Shown here one piece after another: positions 42,002-52,986 of a DNA stretch of 64,000 bases (its first letter is position 1; each line of letters begins with the position of its first letter). Made by a program: the position numbers and the translations under genes. The notes under the pieces are model-generated. The model was not told the origin of the DNA. It worked only from the letters and a program-made list of their open reading frames with translations, and ran no database searches. The DNA comes from Chitinophagaceae bacterium (GTDB lineage Bacteria; Bacteroidota; Bacteroidia; Chitinophagales; Chitinophagaceae): assembly GCA_019752045.1 (NCBI GenBank), contig JAIEMP010000019.1, positions 1 to 64,000 on the forward strand, written 5' to 3'.

Positions 42002-45000
42002 ATGGAATTCCTTAAAAAAAACAAGTGGAATAAATCCGCATTTTTATTCATCTTACTATTAGTTGCTATCAAGGCTTTATCTGAGGGTACTCCTCAAGTA
42101 ATGCCGAACACTACAAATGGTGTAGCACTTTATGTGGCAAACGGCAGTTCATCCGGTCCTTATCGGGGAGCCGCAATACAAAACAATATTCGTTTCCGCA
42201 TTCTTGATCATAACATTGAAAACTTATATTTCGGTATAAGGGCTTTTAACCGTGCGGCAACTCCTGCACAGGTTCAGCCATATTACAGAATTGTAAATGC
42301 TGCAGGTACGCAAATTGTTGCCCCCACTCAAATTTTAACAGCTCAGCAAATTGGCACACACGCTCAAACTGTTGCCGGGCCAAACATAGGGGGTGCTGTT
42401 CCTACCGGCTATACTCCATTGCTTTTCAATCCCTCTGCCAATGGTGAATATTTTATTGAACTTTATGTAAGTGGCGATGCCGGAGCAACTGCTACAGCTA
42501 ATCAAACAACTGTATTTACATTATTTGATTTTACTGTTGCAACAGCAGCAAACGTAAAATACCCGGGCCGTATTTACAGCCAAGCCTGGAGCTTTATAAC
42601 ATATAACCCTGTAACAAATGTTGCACAAATTAATAATTCGCTTGAGGGCGACTTTTATGCCTACACAAGTGATGGTACGGTTAACAAATTAGATTTTCTT
42701 GATGGTTTTCGTCCGTTTGGATTTATTCTTTACATGAACCGCTACGGTGCTGTAAATGGAACCAACTGGGTTAATGACAGAAGATCACAAAATACAGGCG
42801 CTACAGCTCCTTCGCTTGCGAATGGTTACAATGTCTTTTTAAATATTCCTGATGCGATTTCCTTTCCAGTTTCACCAGCTGCAACCTCTCCACAGTTTGC
42901 CGGTAAGGTTTACAGCTGTGCTCCTTCAATTTATATTCCACTTTCTATTGATAGAGCCGGAGATATTGCAATTCTTTTAGACATCAATGGTACAAGCGGT
43001 TATCAGGCTGGAACAAGTGATCGTTACTTATTCGTTTATGATGCAACTGTTGGCCGAAATGTAGCAGTTTGGGATGGATTGGATGGCCTTGGTAATCTTG
43101 TGACAGGAGCTGTTAATTTCGATCTGAGTATTTTTTTGAGAGTTGGAAGAACGAATGTTCCAATGTTTGATGCTGAATTAAATACAAATGGTATAACCGT
43201 CACCGGCATAAGCCCATTATCAACAAACCCTAAATTATACTGGAACGATCTGTTACTGGCAAATGCGGGCACAGTATGCGATGCATCAAATGCAAATAAT
43301 AATTTAACAGGTACTGGCATTGAAAACAGTGTTATTGGCTCTGTTTCTCCCGGCCGTGCATGGGATGGACCCGGAGCTGGCCTTACAGTTCCGGCGCCAA
43401 ACGGAGGGCAGGGCTCCGCCACTCTAACACTTAACTGTGATGATTATGGCAATGTAAGAACCTTAAACAGCTGGTATTACTCGTATGAAGTAGCTTCAGC
43501 CAACTATCTAGTTTCTGTACCTGGTTGCAGTGTTGATGGTGATCCTGTAGCAGACGCTACTGATATTGACGATGACAATGATGGTATTCCAGACATAACA
43601 GAGAGTAATGGAGTTAATCCTGATGCAGATGCTGATGCTGATGGTATACCAAACTATCTCGACCCAACACCGGGTGCAGGCGTTCCTGCTTTTGTTGATG
43701 CAAATAATGATGGTGTAAATGATGCATATGATACAGATGGAGATGGTATCATTAATTCTAAAGATCTTGACAGTGATAATGACGGAATACCGGATATAGT
43801 TGAAGCCGGTGGTATTGATACAAATGGTGATGGCCGTGTAGATGTTTTAACTGATACCGACGGCGATGGCTTGGCTAATACGTATGATACTACAAACGGT
43901 GGGGTGAACATTGCCAACCTTGATACAGATGGGGATGGTGTACCTAACTTTACAGATCTTGACAGTGACAACGATGGTATTCCGGATGTTGTAGAAGCAG
44001 GTGGTACAGACGCAAATAACGATGGGAAAATTGATGGATTCACCGATACTGACAGTGATGGATTTGCACAAAGTGTGGATGGCGATACCAACAATGATGG
44101 TACTGCCGAAAATACTGCAGGTGCTTTAATTATTACCAGTACTGTTGGTGGCACTCCCGGCCGCCCTGCCAGTTACCCCCGTGCCAATCAGGATGCAACA
44201 GGTTTACCCAATCCATATGATCTTGACTCAGATAATGACGGCATCCTTGATGTGCGTGAAGCAGGATTAACCGATGCAACTAACGATGGTATTGCTGATG
44301 GTACTTTAGGTGCAGATGGATGGAGTGATACTGTTGACGCTTTAGTATCTCTCAATCTTCCCAATACAGATGGCAGCGGAAGACCCAATTATTTAGATAT
44401 TGATTCAGATAATGACGGTATAGTTGATAATGTAGAAGGACAAACTACGGCCGGATATATTGCACCAAGCGGTGCTGATACTGATAATGATGGTATTGAT
44501 GATGCTTACGATAATAATGATGCAGCATTTGCAGGTGGAGCCAACAATGGTATTGCTCCAACCAACAGCGATGCAGCTGATGTTGCAGATTATTTAGATC
44601 TGGATGCTGATAACGACGGTTACCCCGATTTCTTTGAAGGACATGACAGTGATGGAAATAATTTACCCGATGCCGGAAGCCCTGCTGCCAGTGGTGTAAA
44701 CGGAGGTGCTGCAGATATTGATGGTGATGGTTTATTAGATGGATACGATAACAACACTGCTTCGGTTGATGCAACCAACGGAACTAACGCCAACAGTTAT
44801 CCCGATCTGGATGGCGGAACAACTGAAAGAGACTGGAGAGAAATTGCCAACACCGATGCTGCAGGCCCTTCAAACTTTACAGATGTTGATGATGATAATG
44901 ATGGCATTCCCGACCTTACAGAAAACGGCGGCTTTGATGCATTGGCTGATACGGATGCTGATGGTGTTCTTAATTATATAGACGCAACTCCCGGTGCCGG

Positions 45001-48000
45001 TCAGCCTGCATTTGTTGATACAAATAACGATGGAGTAAATGATTTTTATGATAATGACCTTGATGGTATCATTAACTCACTTGATTTAGACAGCGACAAT
45101 GATGGTATTGCAGACTTAGTAGAGGCAGGTGGTATTGATACCAATGGTGATGGCCGTGTAGATATTTTAACAGACACTGATGGCGATGGACTGGTAGATA
45201 CCTATGATACATCCAACGGTGGAGTAAACATTGCCAACCTTGATACGGATGGCGATGGCATTGCCAACTTTAAAGATTTGGACAGTGATAACGACGGACT
45301 TCCCGATGTAGTAGAAGCTGGCGGTACCGATGCAAACAACGATGGCAAAATTGATGGCTATACAGATAATGATGGTGATGGTTTCGCACAAAGCGTAGAT
45401 GGCGATACCAACAATGATGGCACGGCTGAAAATACTGCGGGTGCATTAATTATTACAAGCACTGTTGGTGGCACACCCGGTCGTCCGGCAAGTTACCCAA
45501 GAGCTAATGCAGATGAAAACGGTTTACCCAATCCTTATGATCTGGATGCAGATGGTGATGGCATTTTAGATACCAGAGAAACAGGTATTGCTGATACAAA
45601 TAATGATGGCATTGCTGATGGCACTTTGGGTGCTGACGGATGGAGTGATACAGTAGATGCATTACCAACATTAACTCCAACTAATACGGATGGTAGTGGA
45701 AGAGCAAACTATTTAGATATTGATGCAGACGATGATGGCATCGTAGATAATATAGAAGGTCAATCTACTTTCGGCTACATTGCTCCGGCAGGTGCTGACA
45801 GTGATAATGATGGAATTGACAATGCTTATGATAACAATGATGCAGCATATGCAGGAAGTTCTAATAATGGTATTGCTCCTAATAATCAGGATGGAACTGA
45901 TAATCCTGATTATACAGACAACGATACAGACAATGATGGAAAGACAGATGCATTGGAAGGATGGGATACCAATGGGAATGGTGTAATTGATGGATTAGAA
46001 AGAACAGGCGGTGCTGTTGATGCAGACAATGATGGCTTGCTGGATGGATACGATAACAATACAGCTGCATCTAACCCAACGAATGGCACTACACCAATGT
46101 CATATCCTGATGTTGATTTAACAACACCTCAAAGAGCATGGAGAGAGCCGGTGGATTCTGACCTTGATGGCATATTAGATGGCAATGATCTTGATGATGA
46201 TAACGATGGCATCCCTGATACATTAGAAAACCCCGGTGGATTTGCACCAAATGATGATGCAGACAGTGATGGTATTCCTAACTTTTTAGATACAACTCCA
46301 GGTGCCGGTCTTCCTGCATTTACTGATACAAACAGTGATGGTATCAATGATGCCTACGATACTGATAAAGATGGAGTAATGGATTTATTTGATCTGGATG
46401 CTGACAATGATGGCATTCCTGATATTATAGAAGCAGGTGGTGTAGATACCAATGGTGACGGAAGAATAGATGGCCCCGTTGCAGATGCAGATGGTGATGG
46501 TTTATTAGATGCATATGATCCCTCAACAGGTGGTAATGCAATTGCCAACAGAGATACAGATGGGGATGGAGTTCCTAACAGAATAGATCTTGACAGCGAT
46601 AATGATGGTATTCCCGATGTGGTAGAAGCAGGCGGTACCGATGCAAACAACGATGGACGCATTGATGGTTTTACCGATACTGATAACGATGGTTTTGCAC
46701 AAGCGGTTGATGGAGATGCTAACAACGACGGCACTGCAGAAAATACAGCTGGTGCACTCATCATTACCGGTGCAGATACTAACGCAGATGGACAGCCGAA
46801 CAGTTATCCAAGAGCCAATACAGATAAAACAGGATTTCCAAATCCATATGATCTGGATGCAGATGGTGATGGTATATTAGATACAAGAGAAGCAGGTTTA
46901 GCAGACACTAACAACGATGGTATTGCAGATGGCGTGCTTGGTACTGATGGATGGAGTGATACAGTTGATGCGTTGGGCTCACTTGCATTGCCAAATACAG
47001 ATGGCCGAGGCCCTGCGAATTATTTAGACATTGATGCAGATGATGATGGCTTAACTGATAACGTAGAAGGCCAGAGCACAGCGGGCTACCTGTTACCATC
47101 AGGCAGCGATGCAGATAATGATGGCATTGATGATGTGTATGACAACAATGATGCAGCCTTTGCAGGTAATGCATTAAACGGAATCACTCCTTATAATCAT
47201 GATGGCACTGACAATCCCGATTATACCGATACAGATAGCGACAACGATATGGTAAATGATTTAAGAGAAGGTACCGGTAACAGTTCAGCTACGCTCACCA
47301 ATACAGCAGATACAGATGGAGACGGTCTGGTTGATCAGTTTGATATTTTCAACTTGAATACAGAAACCACAAACATTGCCAACAACGTTACAGTTGCGGG
47401 AATGGGCAACGGCGGAAGCTCAACGGGCCCTACTCCTGCTGGAAGCAATGTACTTGCAAACCAGTCCGCAGCAGGTGCTCCTAACCGTGACTGGAGAAAC
47501 AGCCTGCTGGTATTACCTGTTACATTTATCAATGTATCAGTAAATGTTAACGGCAATATCAACACAATCAGCTGGAGAGTTGCAGATGAAATTAATGTAA
47601 AGGAATACATGGTTGAACGCAGTACCGATGGCATCAACTATTCTGTTGCAGGTACAGTAGCTTTCAGAAATAATGCCGGTGCAGAACAAACCTATCAGTT
47701 CAACGATGCATCTGCAGCTTCAAATGCTGTTGTTCACTACCGGATTAAGCAGGTAGATATTGATAACAAATTTACCTACAGTAAAGTAGTAACAGCAAGA
47801 AGAGGCGGAGATCAAAATGCTCTAACAGTATTAGGTAACCCTGTACAAAACAATCAGGTGCTGTTACAGATTACAAGTAATCAGCAAGGTAAAGGAACCT
47901 TTATGTTACTGGATATGAACGGACGTGTACTTACCAGCATCACTCAATCATTGAGTAAAGGAAGTAACAACATTCGTTTAACAGCACAGAACGGTCTCTT

Positions 48001-48076
48001 TGCTAAAGGATCTTATATTGTACGTGCAATCATTAACGGGCAATTGTTCACTGAGAAAATCAGTGTCATACAATAA
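42002..48076 (+). CDS. Giant TSP3-repeat adhesin with T9SS sorting domain
   Basis: 2,024 residues. A signal peptide ([17 protein letters not shown]) is followed by about 500 residues of unknown exported domain, then a region of dozens of Asp-rich thrombospondin type 3 units (DTDGDG-x-x-[10 protein letters not shown]), which bind calcium. These are arranged in three macro-repeats: 43562-44881, 44882-46186 and 46187 to about 47290. After 47512 comes a fibronectin-III-like region ([20 protein letters not shown]) and a C-terminal T9SS type A sorting domain ([14 protein letters not shown] through EKISVIQ). It is therefore secreted by the type IX system and probably attached to the surface or released. 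The frame extends to 41912, but ATG 42002 gives the signal peptide. A CRP-type operator lies upstream. Confidence 0.93.
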   Translation: MEFLKKNKWNKSAFLFILLLVAIKALSEGTPQVMPNTTNGVALYVANGSSSGPYRGAAIQNNIRFRILDHNIENLYFGIRAFNRAATPAQVQPYYRIVNAAGTQIVAPTQILTAQQIGTHAQTVAGPNIGGAVPTGYTPLLFNPSANGEYFIELYVSGDAGATATANQTTVFTLFDFTVATAANVKYPGRIYSQAWSFITYNPVTNVAQINNSLEGDFYAYTSDGTVNKLDFLDGFRPFGFILYMNRYGAVNGTNWVNDRRSQNTGATAPSLANGYNVFLNIPDAISFPVSPAATSPQFAGKVYSCAPSIYIPLSIDRAGDIAILLDINGTSGYQAGTSDRYLFVYDATVGRNVAVWDGLDGLGNLVTGAVNFDLSIFLRVGRTNVPMFDAELNTNGITVTGISPLSTNPKLYWNDLLLANAGTVCDASNANNNLTGTGIENSVIGSVSPGRAWDGPGAGLTVPAPNGGQGSATLTLNCDDYGNVRTLNSWYYSYEVASANYLVSVPGCSVDGDPVADATDIDDDNDGIPDITESNGVNPDADADADGIPNYLDPTPGAGVPAFVDANNDGVNDAYDTDGDGIINSKDLDSDNDGIPDIVEAGGIDTNGDGRVDVLTDTDGDGLANTYDTTNGGVNIANLDTDGDGVPNFTDLDSDNDGIPDVVEAGGTDANNDGKIDGFTDTDSDGFAQSVDGDTNNDGTAENTAGALIITSTVGGTPGRPASYPRANQDATGLPNPYDLDSDNDGILDVREAGLTDATNDGIADGTLGADGWSDTVDALVSLNLPNTDGSGRPNYLDIDSDNDGIVDNVEGQTTAGYIAPSGADTDNDGIDDAYDNNDAAFAGGANNGIAPTNSDAADVADYLDLDADNDGYPDFFEGHDSDGNNLPDAGSPAASGVNGGAADIDGDGLLDGYDNNTASVDATNGTNANSYPDLDGGTTERDWREIANTDAAGPSNFTDVDDDNDGIPDLTENGGFDALADTDADGVLNYIDATPGAGQPAFVDTNNDGVNDFYDNDLDGIINSLDLDSDNDGIADLVEAGGIDTNGDGRVDILTDTDGDGLVDTYDTSNGGVNIANLDTDGDGIANFKDLDSDNDGLPDVVEAGGTDANNDGKIDGYTDNDGDGFAQSVDGDTNNDGTAENTAGALIITSTVGGTPGRPASYPRANADENGLPNPYDLDADGDGILDTRETGIADTNNDGIADGTLGADGWSDTVDALPTLTPTNTDGSGRANYLDIDADDDGIVDNIEGQSTFGYIAPAGADSDNDGIDNAYDNNDAAYAGSSNNGIAPNNQDGTDNPDYTDNDTDNDGKTDALEGWDTNGNGVIDGLERTGGAVDADNDGLLDGYDNNTAASNPTNGTTPMSYPDVDLTTPQRAWREPVDSDLDGILDGNDLDDDNDGIPDTLENPGGFAPNDDADSDGIPNFLDTTPGAGLPAFTDTNSDGINDAYDTDKDGVMDLFDLDADNDGIPDIIEAGGVDTNGDGRIDGPVADADGDGLLDAYDPSTGGNAIANRDTDGDGVPNRIDLDSDNDGIPDVVEAGGTDANNDGRIDGFTDTDNDGFAQAVDGDANNDGTAENTAGALIITGADTNADGQPNSYPRANTDKTGFPNPYDLDADGDGILDTREAGLADTNNDGIADGVLGTDGWSDTVDALGSLALPNTDGRGPANYLDIDADDDGLTDNVEGQSTAGYLLPSGSDADNDGIDDVYDNNDAAFAGNALNGITPYNHDGTDNPDYTDTDSDNDMVNDLREGTGNSSATLTNTADTDGDGLVDQFDIFNLNTETTNIANNVTVAGMGNGGSSTGPTPAGSNVLANQSAAGAPNRDWRNSLLVLPVTFINVSVNVNGNINTISWRVADEINVKEYMVERSTDGINYSVAGTVAFRNNAGAEQTYQFNDASAASNAVVHYRIKQVDIDNKFTYSKVVTARRGGDQNALTVLGNPVQNNQVLLQITSNQQGKGTFMLLDMNGRVLTSITQSLSKGSNNIRLTAQNGLFAKGSYIVRAIINGQLFTEKISVIQ
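43562..44881 (+). repeat. TSP3 macro-repeat 1 (1,320 bp, 440 codons)
   Basis: Begins at [14 protein letters not shown] and ends at the tract preceding [14 protein letters not shown]. Spaced exactly 1,320 bases from repeat 2 by two independent markers (43562/44882 and 44096/45416). Confidence 0.85.
44882..46186 (+). repeat. TSP3 macro-repeat 2 (1,305 bp, 435 codons)
   Basis: Nearly the same residue order as repeat 1; in the segment 45416-45508 all 31 residues match repeat 1 (44096-44188) while 15 codons differ silently. Confidence 0.85.
46187..47290 (+). repeat. TSP3 macro-repeat 3 (diverged, shorter)
   Basis: Starts [14 protein letters not shown] and follows the same order ([42 protein letters not shown]) but diverges after that and stops near [15 protein letters not shown]. 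Confidence 0.75.
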
Positions 48077-48095
48077 GTAAAAACAAAACGGCAAT

Positions 48096-48132
48096 AAAAA
48101 AATCCCTTCGAACTTTCGGAGGGATTTTTTTT
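48096..48132. terminator. Bidirectional terminator, adhesin/EF-G
   Basis: aaaaatcccttcga with tcggagggattttt form a long stem with one G:U pair and A/T runs on both sides, between convergent genes. Confidence 0.88.
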
Positions 48133-48148
48133 ATTCTACAGCAAACCG

Positions 48149-50287
48149 TCAGGCTGCTAATTCTTCCTTTGCAACTTTACTGTAATCATCTGCCAGTTTA
48201 CGTTGTACTTCAAACGGCACCGTTTCATATTCTAAAAAGCTCATACGGAATTTTGCACGTCCCTGTGTAAATGAACGGAGGTTACCACTGTAATCCTGCA
48301 TTTCGGCTAAAGGCACTTTTGCAATCACTTTGGTAAAATGTCCTTCTGTATCCATCCCTTCTACCATTGCTCTTCTTGTTTGTAAATCGCCAATAACCGC
48401 ACCGGTTAAATCTTCGGGACATAACACTTCTACCTTATATACAGGTTCAAGTATCTGCGGATCGGCCTGTTGAAATGCCTGACGAAAAGCCTGCAGTCCG
48501 GCAATTTTAAAAGAGATATCATTACTGTCAACCGGATGCATCTTACCATCAAACACACATACACGTACATCACGTACATAAGAACCTGTAAGCGGACCTT
48601 CCTGCATTTTTTCCATCACTCCTTTTAATATTGAAGGAAGAAAGCGTTGATCAATGGCACCACCAACAATACAATTATAATACACCAGTTTACCTCCCCA
48701 TGCCAGTTCATGAATTTCTTTACCACGCACATTTAAATCTGCAGGTTCGGGCATTCCTTCATGCCAGGGTTCAATGCGGAGATGCACTTCACCAAACTGT
48801 CCGTTACCACCGCTTTGTTTTTTATGACGGTACATACTGTCGGCACTTCGTCTGATCGTTTCACGGTAAGCAATGCGTGGTTTTATAAACTTCACTTCCA
48901 TCTTTTGCATGTGTTCAATTTTCCATTTGGCAACAGCTAAATGCATTTCGCCCATGCAGTGAATCAATGTTTGTCTTAACTCAGGCGATACTTCTACTTT
49001 CAACGTGGGGTCTTCGTGTTTTAACTCATGCAAGGCCGCTGCCAGTTTCTCCTCTTCTCCTTTCTTTGTGCTTTCAATGGCCATTGTAAGATTTGCAGCG
49101 GGAAATTCAATAGGAAGTAATTCAATATTTTTCCCTTTATCATGCAGTGTATTGTTTACTCTGGTGCTTCTCAGTTTAAGTGTTGCTCCAATATCACCTG
49201 CTGTTAATTCGTTTACGGCAGTGCGTTTATTTCCTTCTACCACAAACAACTGATTGATTTTTTCTGCCACACCTGTTGTTTCATTTACCAGCTCCATACC
49301 CGATTTAATAGTACCGCTATACACTTTAAAAAAAGAAAGTTCACCCACATGCGGTTCGGTTACAGTTTTATAAACAAAAATACAAGCGGGGCCATTGGCA
49401 TCGCAGGCAAGCGGCTGACCCGTTCTTGTTTGTTGCGGAGGCATTTCATTAGCACTGGGACAAACATTATCAATAAAGCCCATCAACCGTCCGCTGCCCA
49501 TATTGCGTTCGGCAGATAAACAGAACAATGGAAACAGGTCATGATTAATCATAGCTTTTTTCATCCCTGCTTTGATCTCATCTTCATCCAGCTCGCCTTT
49601 TTCAAAATACTTTTCCATGAGTGTTTCATCATTTCCTGCTACTGCCTCAATCAATTCTTTGTGCAGTTCTTCAGCTCTTGCTTTTTCATCATCAGGAATG
49701 GGAAGTTTATCCGGTTTACCACCTGCATCATGAAACTTGTACATCACCATTCTTAATACATCAATAATTTCATGAAAGCCTGCACCCTGCTGTCTTGGAT
49801 ATTGCACCACAGTAATGTTTGATCCAAAATGTGCTTTGGCTTCGCTTACGGTTTTATCATAATCTGCTGTTTCATCGTCGAGTTTATTTACAGCAAAGAT
49901 CATGGGTGTTTTAAATTCTTCTGTGTACTCCCACATTAAATCGGTTCCTACTTCTACACCATGAGCAGCATTGAGCAACATCACTCCCGTATCTGCAACA
50001 CGTAATGCACTGATGACTTCACCTACAAAATCATCATAACCGGGCGTATCAATAATATTAATTTTATAACCTCGCCATTTAGAGTGTAAGAGTTTAGAGA
50101 AAACAGAGTTCCCTCTTTCGTGTTCCAGTTCATGATAATCTGCTACCGTATTTTGTTCTGCAACCGTTCCTCTGCGGTTGATGATGCCTGCTTCGTAGAG
50201 CATGCATTCCGCTAAAGTGGTCTTACCGGAGCCAACATGACCCAGCAAGACAATATTTTTTACGTGTGAGGTATCAAATTCTGCCAT
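48149..50287 (-). CDS. fusA2: EF-G2-type elongation factor lacking catalytic His
   Basis: 712 residues with the five-domain EF-G layout. The P-loop GHVGSGKTT and guanine motif NKLD are intact. But switch I reads ERGNS (residues 57-61) where true EF-G has ERGIT, and switch II reads DTPGYDDF with Tyr84 replacing the catalytic His. The C-terminal domains IV and V are present (GGNGQFGEVHLRIEPW, GDLQTRRAMVEGMDTEG). Bacteroides EF-G2 is known to support slow translocation without GTP hydrolysis in nutrient stress; this protein has the same two replacements and probably behaves alike. The main fusA should lie elsewhere. It is monocistronic. Confidence 0.92.
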   Translation of the reverse strand: MAEFDTSHVKNIVLLGHVGSGKTTLAECMLYEAGIINRRGTVAEQNTVADYHELEHERGNSVFSKLLHSKWRGYKINIIDTPGYDDFVGEVISALRVADTGVMLLNAAHGVEVGTDLMWEYTEEFKTPMIFAVNKLDDETADYDKTVSEAKAHFGSNITVVQYPRQQGAGFHEIIDVLRMVMYKFHDAGGKPDKLPIPDDEKARAEELHKELIEAVAGNDETLMEKYFEKGELDEDEIKAGMKKAMINHDLFPLFCLSAERNMGSGRLMGFIDNVCPSANEMPPQQTRTGQPLACDANGPACIFVYKTVTEPHVGELSFFKVYSGTIKSGMELVNETTGVAEKINQLFVVEGNKRTAVNELTAGDIGATLKLRSTRVNNTLHDKGKNIELLPIEFPAANLTMAIESTKKGEEEKLAAALHELKHEDPTLKVEVSPELRQTLIHCMGEMHLAVAKWKIEHMQKMEVKFIKPRIAYRETIRRSADSMYRHKKQSGGNGQFGEVHLRIEPWHEGMPEPADLNVRGKEIHELAWGGKLVYYNCIVGGAIDQRFLPSILKGVMEKMQEGPLTGSYVRDVRVCVFDGKMHPVDSNDISFKIAGLQAFRQAFQQADPQILEPVYKVEVLCPEDLTGAVIGDLQTRRAMVEGMDTEGHFTKVIAKVPLAEMQDYSGNLRSFTQGRAKFRMSFLEYETVPFEVQRKLADDYSKVAKEELAA

Positions 50288-50428
50288 AACAATCCATTTT
50301 ATATGTGAATAGAATATTCTCCTTACAAGTTATTGTAAGAAAAACGAACCTGTTCGTCGGGAACGGATGGAATTAATGGGTGGTTGTTATTGTCGTTGAG
50401 CCGGGGTGCTTCTCTTTCTGGAGTTTAC

Positions 50429-50806
50429 TTATGCTTTGGCTACGAATTGCGTAAAATCATTTCGTAGTTCGCTCAAGGTATGCTCAAGCTGTTCGTACTG
50501 ATTGTGCAGTTCTTCGTGTTCGTGTAGTGTTTCGTTTGAGAGCTGACCTTTTGTGTGGGCGAGTTCCATCTGCAATCGTCGGTCGTGGGCTTTAATTGCC
50601 TGTTTCAGATCATGAATATTGATCTGCTGAATGTAGAATTGATTGTGGTAGTGTTCAACTTCGGTTAGTACGTCTTTGTCGTTTTGTCCGCTGGCCATTA
50701 ATTGTAACTGATCACGGAGGCGGCCCATTTCGTTGCGGTAGGAACGCAGGTGCTCCCTCCAGGAGCCGCATTCCCTGTTAAGCTGTGTTGTGTCTGTAGA
50801 AACCAT
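50429..50806 (-). CDS. Hypothetical coiled-coil protein
   Basis: 125 residues, no signal peptide or membrane segment. Almost wholly helical with heptad-like leucines and charged residues (LRDQLQLMASGQNDKDV, DLKQAIKAHDRRLQMELA, LEHTLSELRNDFTQF), so it should form one long coiled coil. I do not recognise the family. It begins 142 bases upstream of EF-G on the same strand, so it could be cotranscribed, but a link to translation is not established. Confidence 0.75.
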   Translation of the reverse strand: MVSTDTTQLNRECGSWREHLRSYRNEMGRLRDQLQLMASGQNDKDVLTEVEHYHNQFYIQQINIHDLKQAIKAHDRRLQMELAHTKGQLSNETLHEHEELHNQYEQLEHTLSELRNDFTQFVAKA

Positions 50807-50955
50807 GGGAAACAGTTTTAAAAATGAGTAAATATTGTTTCATCAAAGAGCTGTTTAAATTTAAGCACAACTTTTCATATAACCTACCATTCTCCGGATT
50901 TAATACGCACAAAAAGAAAGCAGCAGTTTTATACCACAAATCGGCTTTTGAGCGT

Positions 50956-50963
50956 TAATTTTG
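50956..50963 (+). promoter_or_regulatory. -7 element of the OmpA-TSP3 gene (TAATTTTG)
   Basis: Exact TAnnTTTG match ending 9 bases before ATG 50973. It overlaps the TTG codon at 50961, so translation cannot start there. Confidence 0.6.
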
Positions 50964-50972
50964 CAACCAATT

Positions 50973-52310
50973 ATGTCTATGAAACCAGCCCGCTTACTAA
51001 CTGCCCTTGCACTTTTGTGCAGCCCCTTTTTACATGCACAGGAAAAATCGAACCGGAAACCGGCGATGCTTTCTTACCATATCAGTTTTTCTGATTACGT
51101 ATTTCCAAAAACAATTAAAGACTCTTCGCTTGGCAAAGCGTTTAACGATCAAAGCTGGTATAAGCCGGCGAATAAATCGCTTGGTGTTTCCGTTGCTTAC
51201 TGGAGAGGACTTACATCGAAGATCGATTTTTCGGGTAGTGTCACAGGAACTTTTTCCAACTTCCCTGCGTTGTTTGTAAAAGACGACAGTGTGGGTCAGG
51301 CAAAATTCAGTACTCAACTCGATGCATTGATTCATCTCCGTGCATTTAAAGAAAGTGCACGTGTAAATCCATTTCTTACTGCAGGAATTGGATTGGGCTC
51401 TTTTCCTTCAAAATTTGCAGTGTATGCACCATTAGGAACAGGATTACAGTTTCGTTTTAACGAAGGCACTTATTTATTTCTGCAAATGCAGTGGCGCAAA
51501 AAATTAACCGGTGGTATTAACAATGATTACCTGCATTACAGTATTGGCTTTGCACAAAATAATCCGCTGAAAAAGAAAAAAGAAACGGTTGCTGTTGTTG
51601 AACCGGCTAAACCAATTCTTCCTCCTGATAAAGATGGCGATGGCTTTGAAGATAAAAATGATCTTTGTCCTGATGTAAAGGGAACATTAAATGGCTGTCC
51701 GGATTCGGATGCTGATGGAGTTGCAGATAAAGACGATCAATGTCCTGATGTAAAAGGAATATTGAACGGCTGTCCTGATGCAGATGGAGATGGCGTTGCT
51801 GATAAAGATGACAAGTGTAAAGATGCAGCAGGTGTTGCAAGATATAATGGATGCCCTGTACCTGATACCGATAACGATGGAGTAAATGATGAAGAAGATA
51901 AATGCCCCAATGAAGCAGGCGTTGTTATAAACGGTGGCTGTCCTGAAGTGAAACAGGAAGTAAAACAGAAAGTGGAATTTGCTGCTAAGAATATTTTCTT
52001 TGCCTTTGCAAGTGATGTCATTTTAAAAGCATCGTTTAAATCACTGGATGAAGTAGTAAAGATTATGCAGGAACATCCTGAATTAACATTAACCATTGCA
52101 GCACATGCTGATAACCGTGGCACCGCTGAACGGAATATGATGTGGAGCGAACGCAGAGCAAAAGCTGTTGCAGATTACTTTATCAGCAAGGGCATTGCTG
52201 CAGACCGCATCAGTTACAAAGGTTTTGGCGATACACAACCTGTTGCTGATAATAAAACAAATAAAGGAAGAGCACGAAACCGAAGAGTTGAAATGAAAGT
52301 TGATTATTAA
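50973..52310 (+). CDS. OmpA-family protein with TSP3 repeats
   Basis: 445 residues. Signal peptide (LLTALALLCSPFLHAQ). Residues 25-200 look like an outer-membrane barrel or beta domain of 8 strands. A TSP3 linker follows (PDKDGDGFEDKNDLCPD, DSDADGVADKDDQCPD, ADGDGVADKDDKC, DTDNDGVNDEEDKCPN), four calcium-binding units with Cys pairs. The C-terminal OmpA domain (330-445) has the peptidoglycan-binding residues HADNRGTAERNMMWSERRAKAV and NRRVEMKV. Asp and Arg that hold diaminopimelate are in place. It tethers the outer membrane to the wall. A -7 element lies just upstream. Confidence 0.95.
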   Translation: MSMKPARLLTALALLCSPFLHAQEKSNRKPAMLSYHISFSDYVFPKTIKDSSLGKAFNDQSWYKPANKSLGVSVAYWRGLTSKIDFSGSVTGTFSNFPALFVKDDSVGQAKFSTQLDALIHLRAFKESARVNPFLTAGIGLGSFPSKFAVYAPLGTGLQFRFNEGTYLFLQMQWRKKLTGGINNDYLHYSIGFAQNNPLKKKKETVAVVEPAKPILPPDKDGDGFEDKNDLCPDVKGTLNGCPDSDADGVADKDDQCPDVKGILNGCPDADGDGVADKDDKCKDAAGVARYNGCPVPDTDNDGVNDEEDKCPNEAGVVINGGCPEVKQEVKQKVEFAAKNIFFAFASDVILKASFKSLDEVVKIMQEHPELTLTIAAHADNRGTAERNMMWSERRAKAVADYFISKGIAADRISYKGFGDTQPVADNKTNKGRARNRRVEMKVDY

Positions 52311-52322
52311 AGATCAAACAAT

Positions 52323-52360
52323 AAAAAAAAACAGCCGCTTTCAGTGGCTGTTTTTTTTTA
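52323..52360 (+). terminator. Terminator of the OmpA gene
   Basis: aaaacagccgct and agtggctgtttt form an 11-12 base stem with one G:U, flanked by long A and T runs. Confidence 0.9.
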
Positions 52361-52465
52361 TGTTGGAAAAAAGAATTGTAAGAACAGATTGCATATAATC
52401 ATATCTATTGCAAACAGACAAAACAAAGATTAAATACCCTACATTAGACAGCTAAACAATTCAAC

Positions 52466-52966
52466 ATGAAAAGATCACTTAAATTAAGCCTTGTACTGGT
52501 TACCTCTTTGCTGGTACTGGGAATCACTTCCTGTAAAAAGAAATTAAAAGATGCCGACATTCAGACTGCCATTGAAAAAATTTTAACGGCTGATGCTGAT
52601 ATGAAGGGCACCATGGTAACAGTAAAAGATGGAGTTGTTACTTTATCCGGTGTTTGTAAAGATGAAGCCTGCAAAACCAAATGCGAAGAAGCAGTGAAAA
52701 AAATTGAAGGTGTAACCTCCATTGTAAATAACTGTACTGTTGCTCCGCCGGAAGCTGTTGTACCACCTGTTGCAGATGCATTAGGTCAGGCAATTGCAGA
52801 TGCGGTAAAAGATTTTCCCGGTGTAAAGACCCAATTAACAGATGGTGTACTAACGCTTACCGGTGAAATTGAAAAAGCAAGTCTTCAAAAACTGATGATG
52901 GGATTGAATGCGCTGAAATCAATGGGACTGAAAAAAATTGAATCAGCCGGATTAACTAAAAAATAA
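52466..52966 (+). CDS. BON-domain lipoprotein (two BON domains)
   Basis: 166 residues. Lipobox LGITSC. Two BON domains follow: IQTAIEKILTADADMKGTMV with GVVTLSGVCKDEACKTKCEE (residues 32-90) and ALGQAIADAVKDFPGVKTQL with VLTLTGEIEKASLQKLM (105-160). BON domains bind phospholipid and help keep envelope integrity, as in OsmY. Paired Cys residues in the first domain may form a disulfide. The SH3 gene follows 20 bases later. Confidence 0.9.
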   Translation: MKRSLKLSLVLVTSLLVLGITSCKKKLKDADIQTAIEKILTADADMKGTMVTVKDGVVTLSGVCKDEACKTKCEEAVKKIEGVTSIVNNCTVAPPEAVVPPVADALGQAIADAVKDFPGVKTQLTDGVLTLTGEIEKASLQKLMMGLNALKSMGLKKIESAGLTKK

Positions 52967-52972
52967 ACAAAC

Positions 52973-52977
52973 GGAGG
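52973..52977 (+). promoter_or_regulatory. Strong Shine-Dalgarno GGAGG for the SH3 gene
   Basis: acGGAGGaaatatattATG, 9 bases spacing. Most genes in this window have no such site; it marks high initiation within the BON-SH3 operon. Confidence 0.7.
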
Positions 52978-52986
52978 AAATATATT

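Noticed and set aside
43562..47290. Assembly artefact for the TSP3 macro-repeats
   Set aside because: Repeats differ by many silent changes and the frame is kept throughout, so they are not a collapsed or copied read.
43036..47637. Many antisense open frames across the adhesin gene
   Set aside because: They arise from the GAT/GAC-rich TSP3 codons, which contain few stop codons in reverse. They have no signal peptide or domain and the sense frame is continuous with a clear sorting domain.
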